DNA from: Limnomonas spitsbergensis
Taxonomy: Eukaryota; Chlorophyta; Chlorophyceae; Chlamydomonadales
Direction of reading: 5' to 3'
NCBI GenBank assembly: GCA_037349105.1
Contig: JAYJMM010000114.1
Location: 2,719,501 to 2,783,500 of the forward strand
Length of the DNA stretch: 64,000 nucleotides
Position numbers and translations under genes: made by a program. Positions within the stretch are counted from its first letter, which is position 1; every line of letters starts with the position of its first letter. Below the pieces are notes generated by a model. That model was given only the letters and a program-made list of their open reading frames with translations, had not been told where the DNA came from and did no database searches. Of this stretch, positions 63,782-64,000 are shown in pieces.

Positions 63782-64000
63782 CTGCACATCACATAATTTC
63801 ATAGCCATTTCGAAGAAGGGATGAAAGAAGTCAGCAATCAAACTGCGTCCCATGGTCCAGCTGTTCAATATTGTGCATATGTCAAGACCATGTTAAGCAG
63901 TGATAAAGAAACCAGACAGGTGGATGAAGGGAATCCGTTTCGATGAATAGGGCGACGCTACAGACTCGAGGAAGCAGTGCTTGCTCGATACGATCTGTTT

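Larger units (their letters stand above)
60864..64000. repeat. Segmental duplication B, copy 2 (runs off the window)
   Basis: Matches 40887-44040. Lies within the first intron and includes the 63781-63567 exon of the AlbA_2 gene model. Confidence -1.

Overview
The window is nuclear DNA of a eukaryote, most likely a chlorophycean (volvocalean) green alga. Its genes are split into many short exons with GT-AG introns, use UGUAA-type poly(A) signals, and include a gene for a cilia/flagella-associated protein (CFAP299). Introns are packed with private minisatellites. A dispersed ~150-bp family ending in GTAGCTGAACTGTAGCTGA-like sequence looks to me like the genome of a Haematococcus-type alga, but that identification is inference. 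All gene models were built by hand from open frames, splice sites and phase continuity.

Layout. 1-6980 (+): 3' part of ESS2/DGCR14 (spliceosome-associated), with a 2.4-kb 36-bp minisatellite in its first visible intron. 7826-12644 (+): complete CFAP299, six exons, 238 aa, with ~84 copies of a 19-bp repeat in its last intron. 13560-27776 (-) and 28587-34813 (+): two divergent family-90 glycosyltransferases (GT90/CAP10 type), head to head over ~0.8 kb, 453 and 432 aa, 11 exons each. The coding length of both sums exactly to whole codons. 34.8-40.9 kb: gene-poor, with a frameshifted gene relic, a ~200-bp tandem array and a scrambled gene folded into a ~300-bp palindrome. 40.9-44.0 kb and 60.9-64.0 kb: two copies of one ~3.1-kb segment. 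45.4-49.7 kb: a second copy of 22.7-27.05 kb, carrying exons 2-4 of the minus-strand GT90 as a truncated pseudogene. 50.2-52.2 kb (+): Glu/Gln-rich exons and a decayed GH5 mannanase-like gene. 55147 to at least 58847, probably 63781 (-): an AlbA_2 (Schlafen/RecG-like) gene whose 5' end is outside the window.

The most unusual property is recurrent. Intron ends contain 'echoes', tandem partial copies of the adjacent exon edge together with its splice site, and several large intronic minisatellites appear to be amplified from such edges. The clearest case is intron 3 of the minus-strand GT90. It consists of an array of its own 5' splice site followed by an array of its own 3' splice site, and it interrupts a position that is uninterrupted in the neighbouring paralogue. 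This is what intron birth by tandem duplication of an AGGT-bearing exon segment would look like.

Functionally, the ESS2 and CFAP299 products act in splicing and cilium biology. The GT90 pair should act in the secretory pathway. The AlbA_2 product is of unknown role. Nothing suggests an operon or a single pathway.
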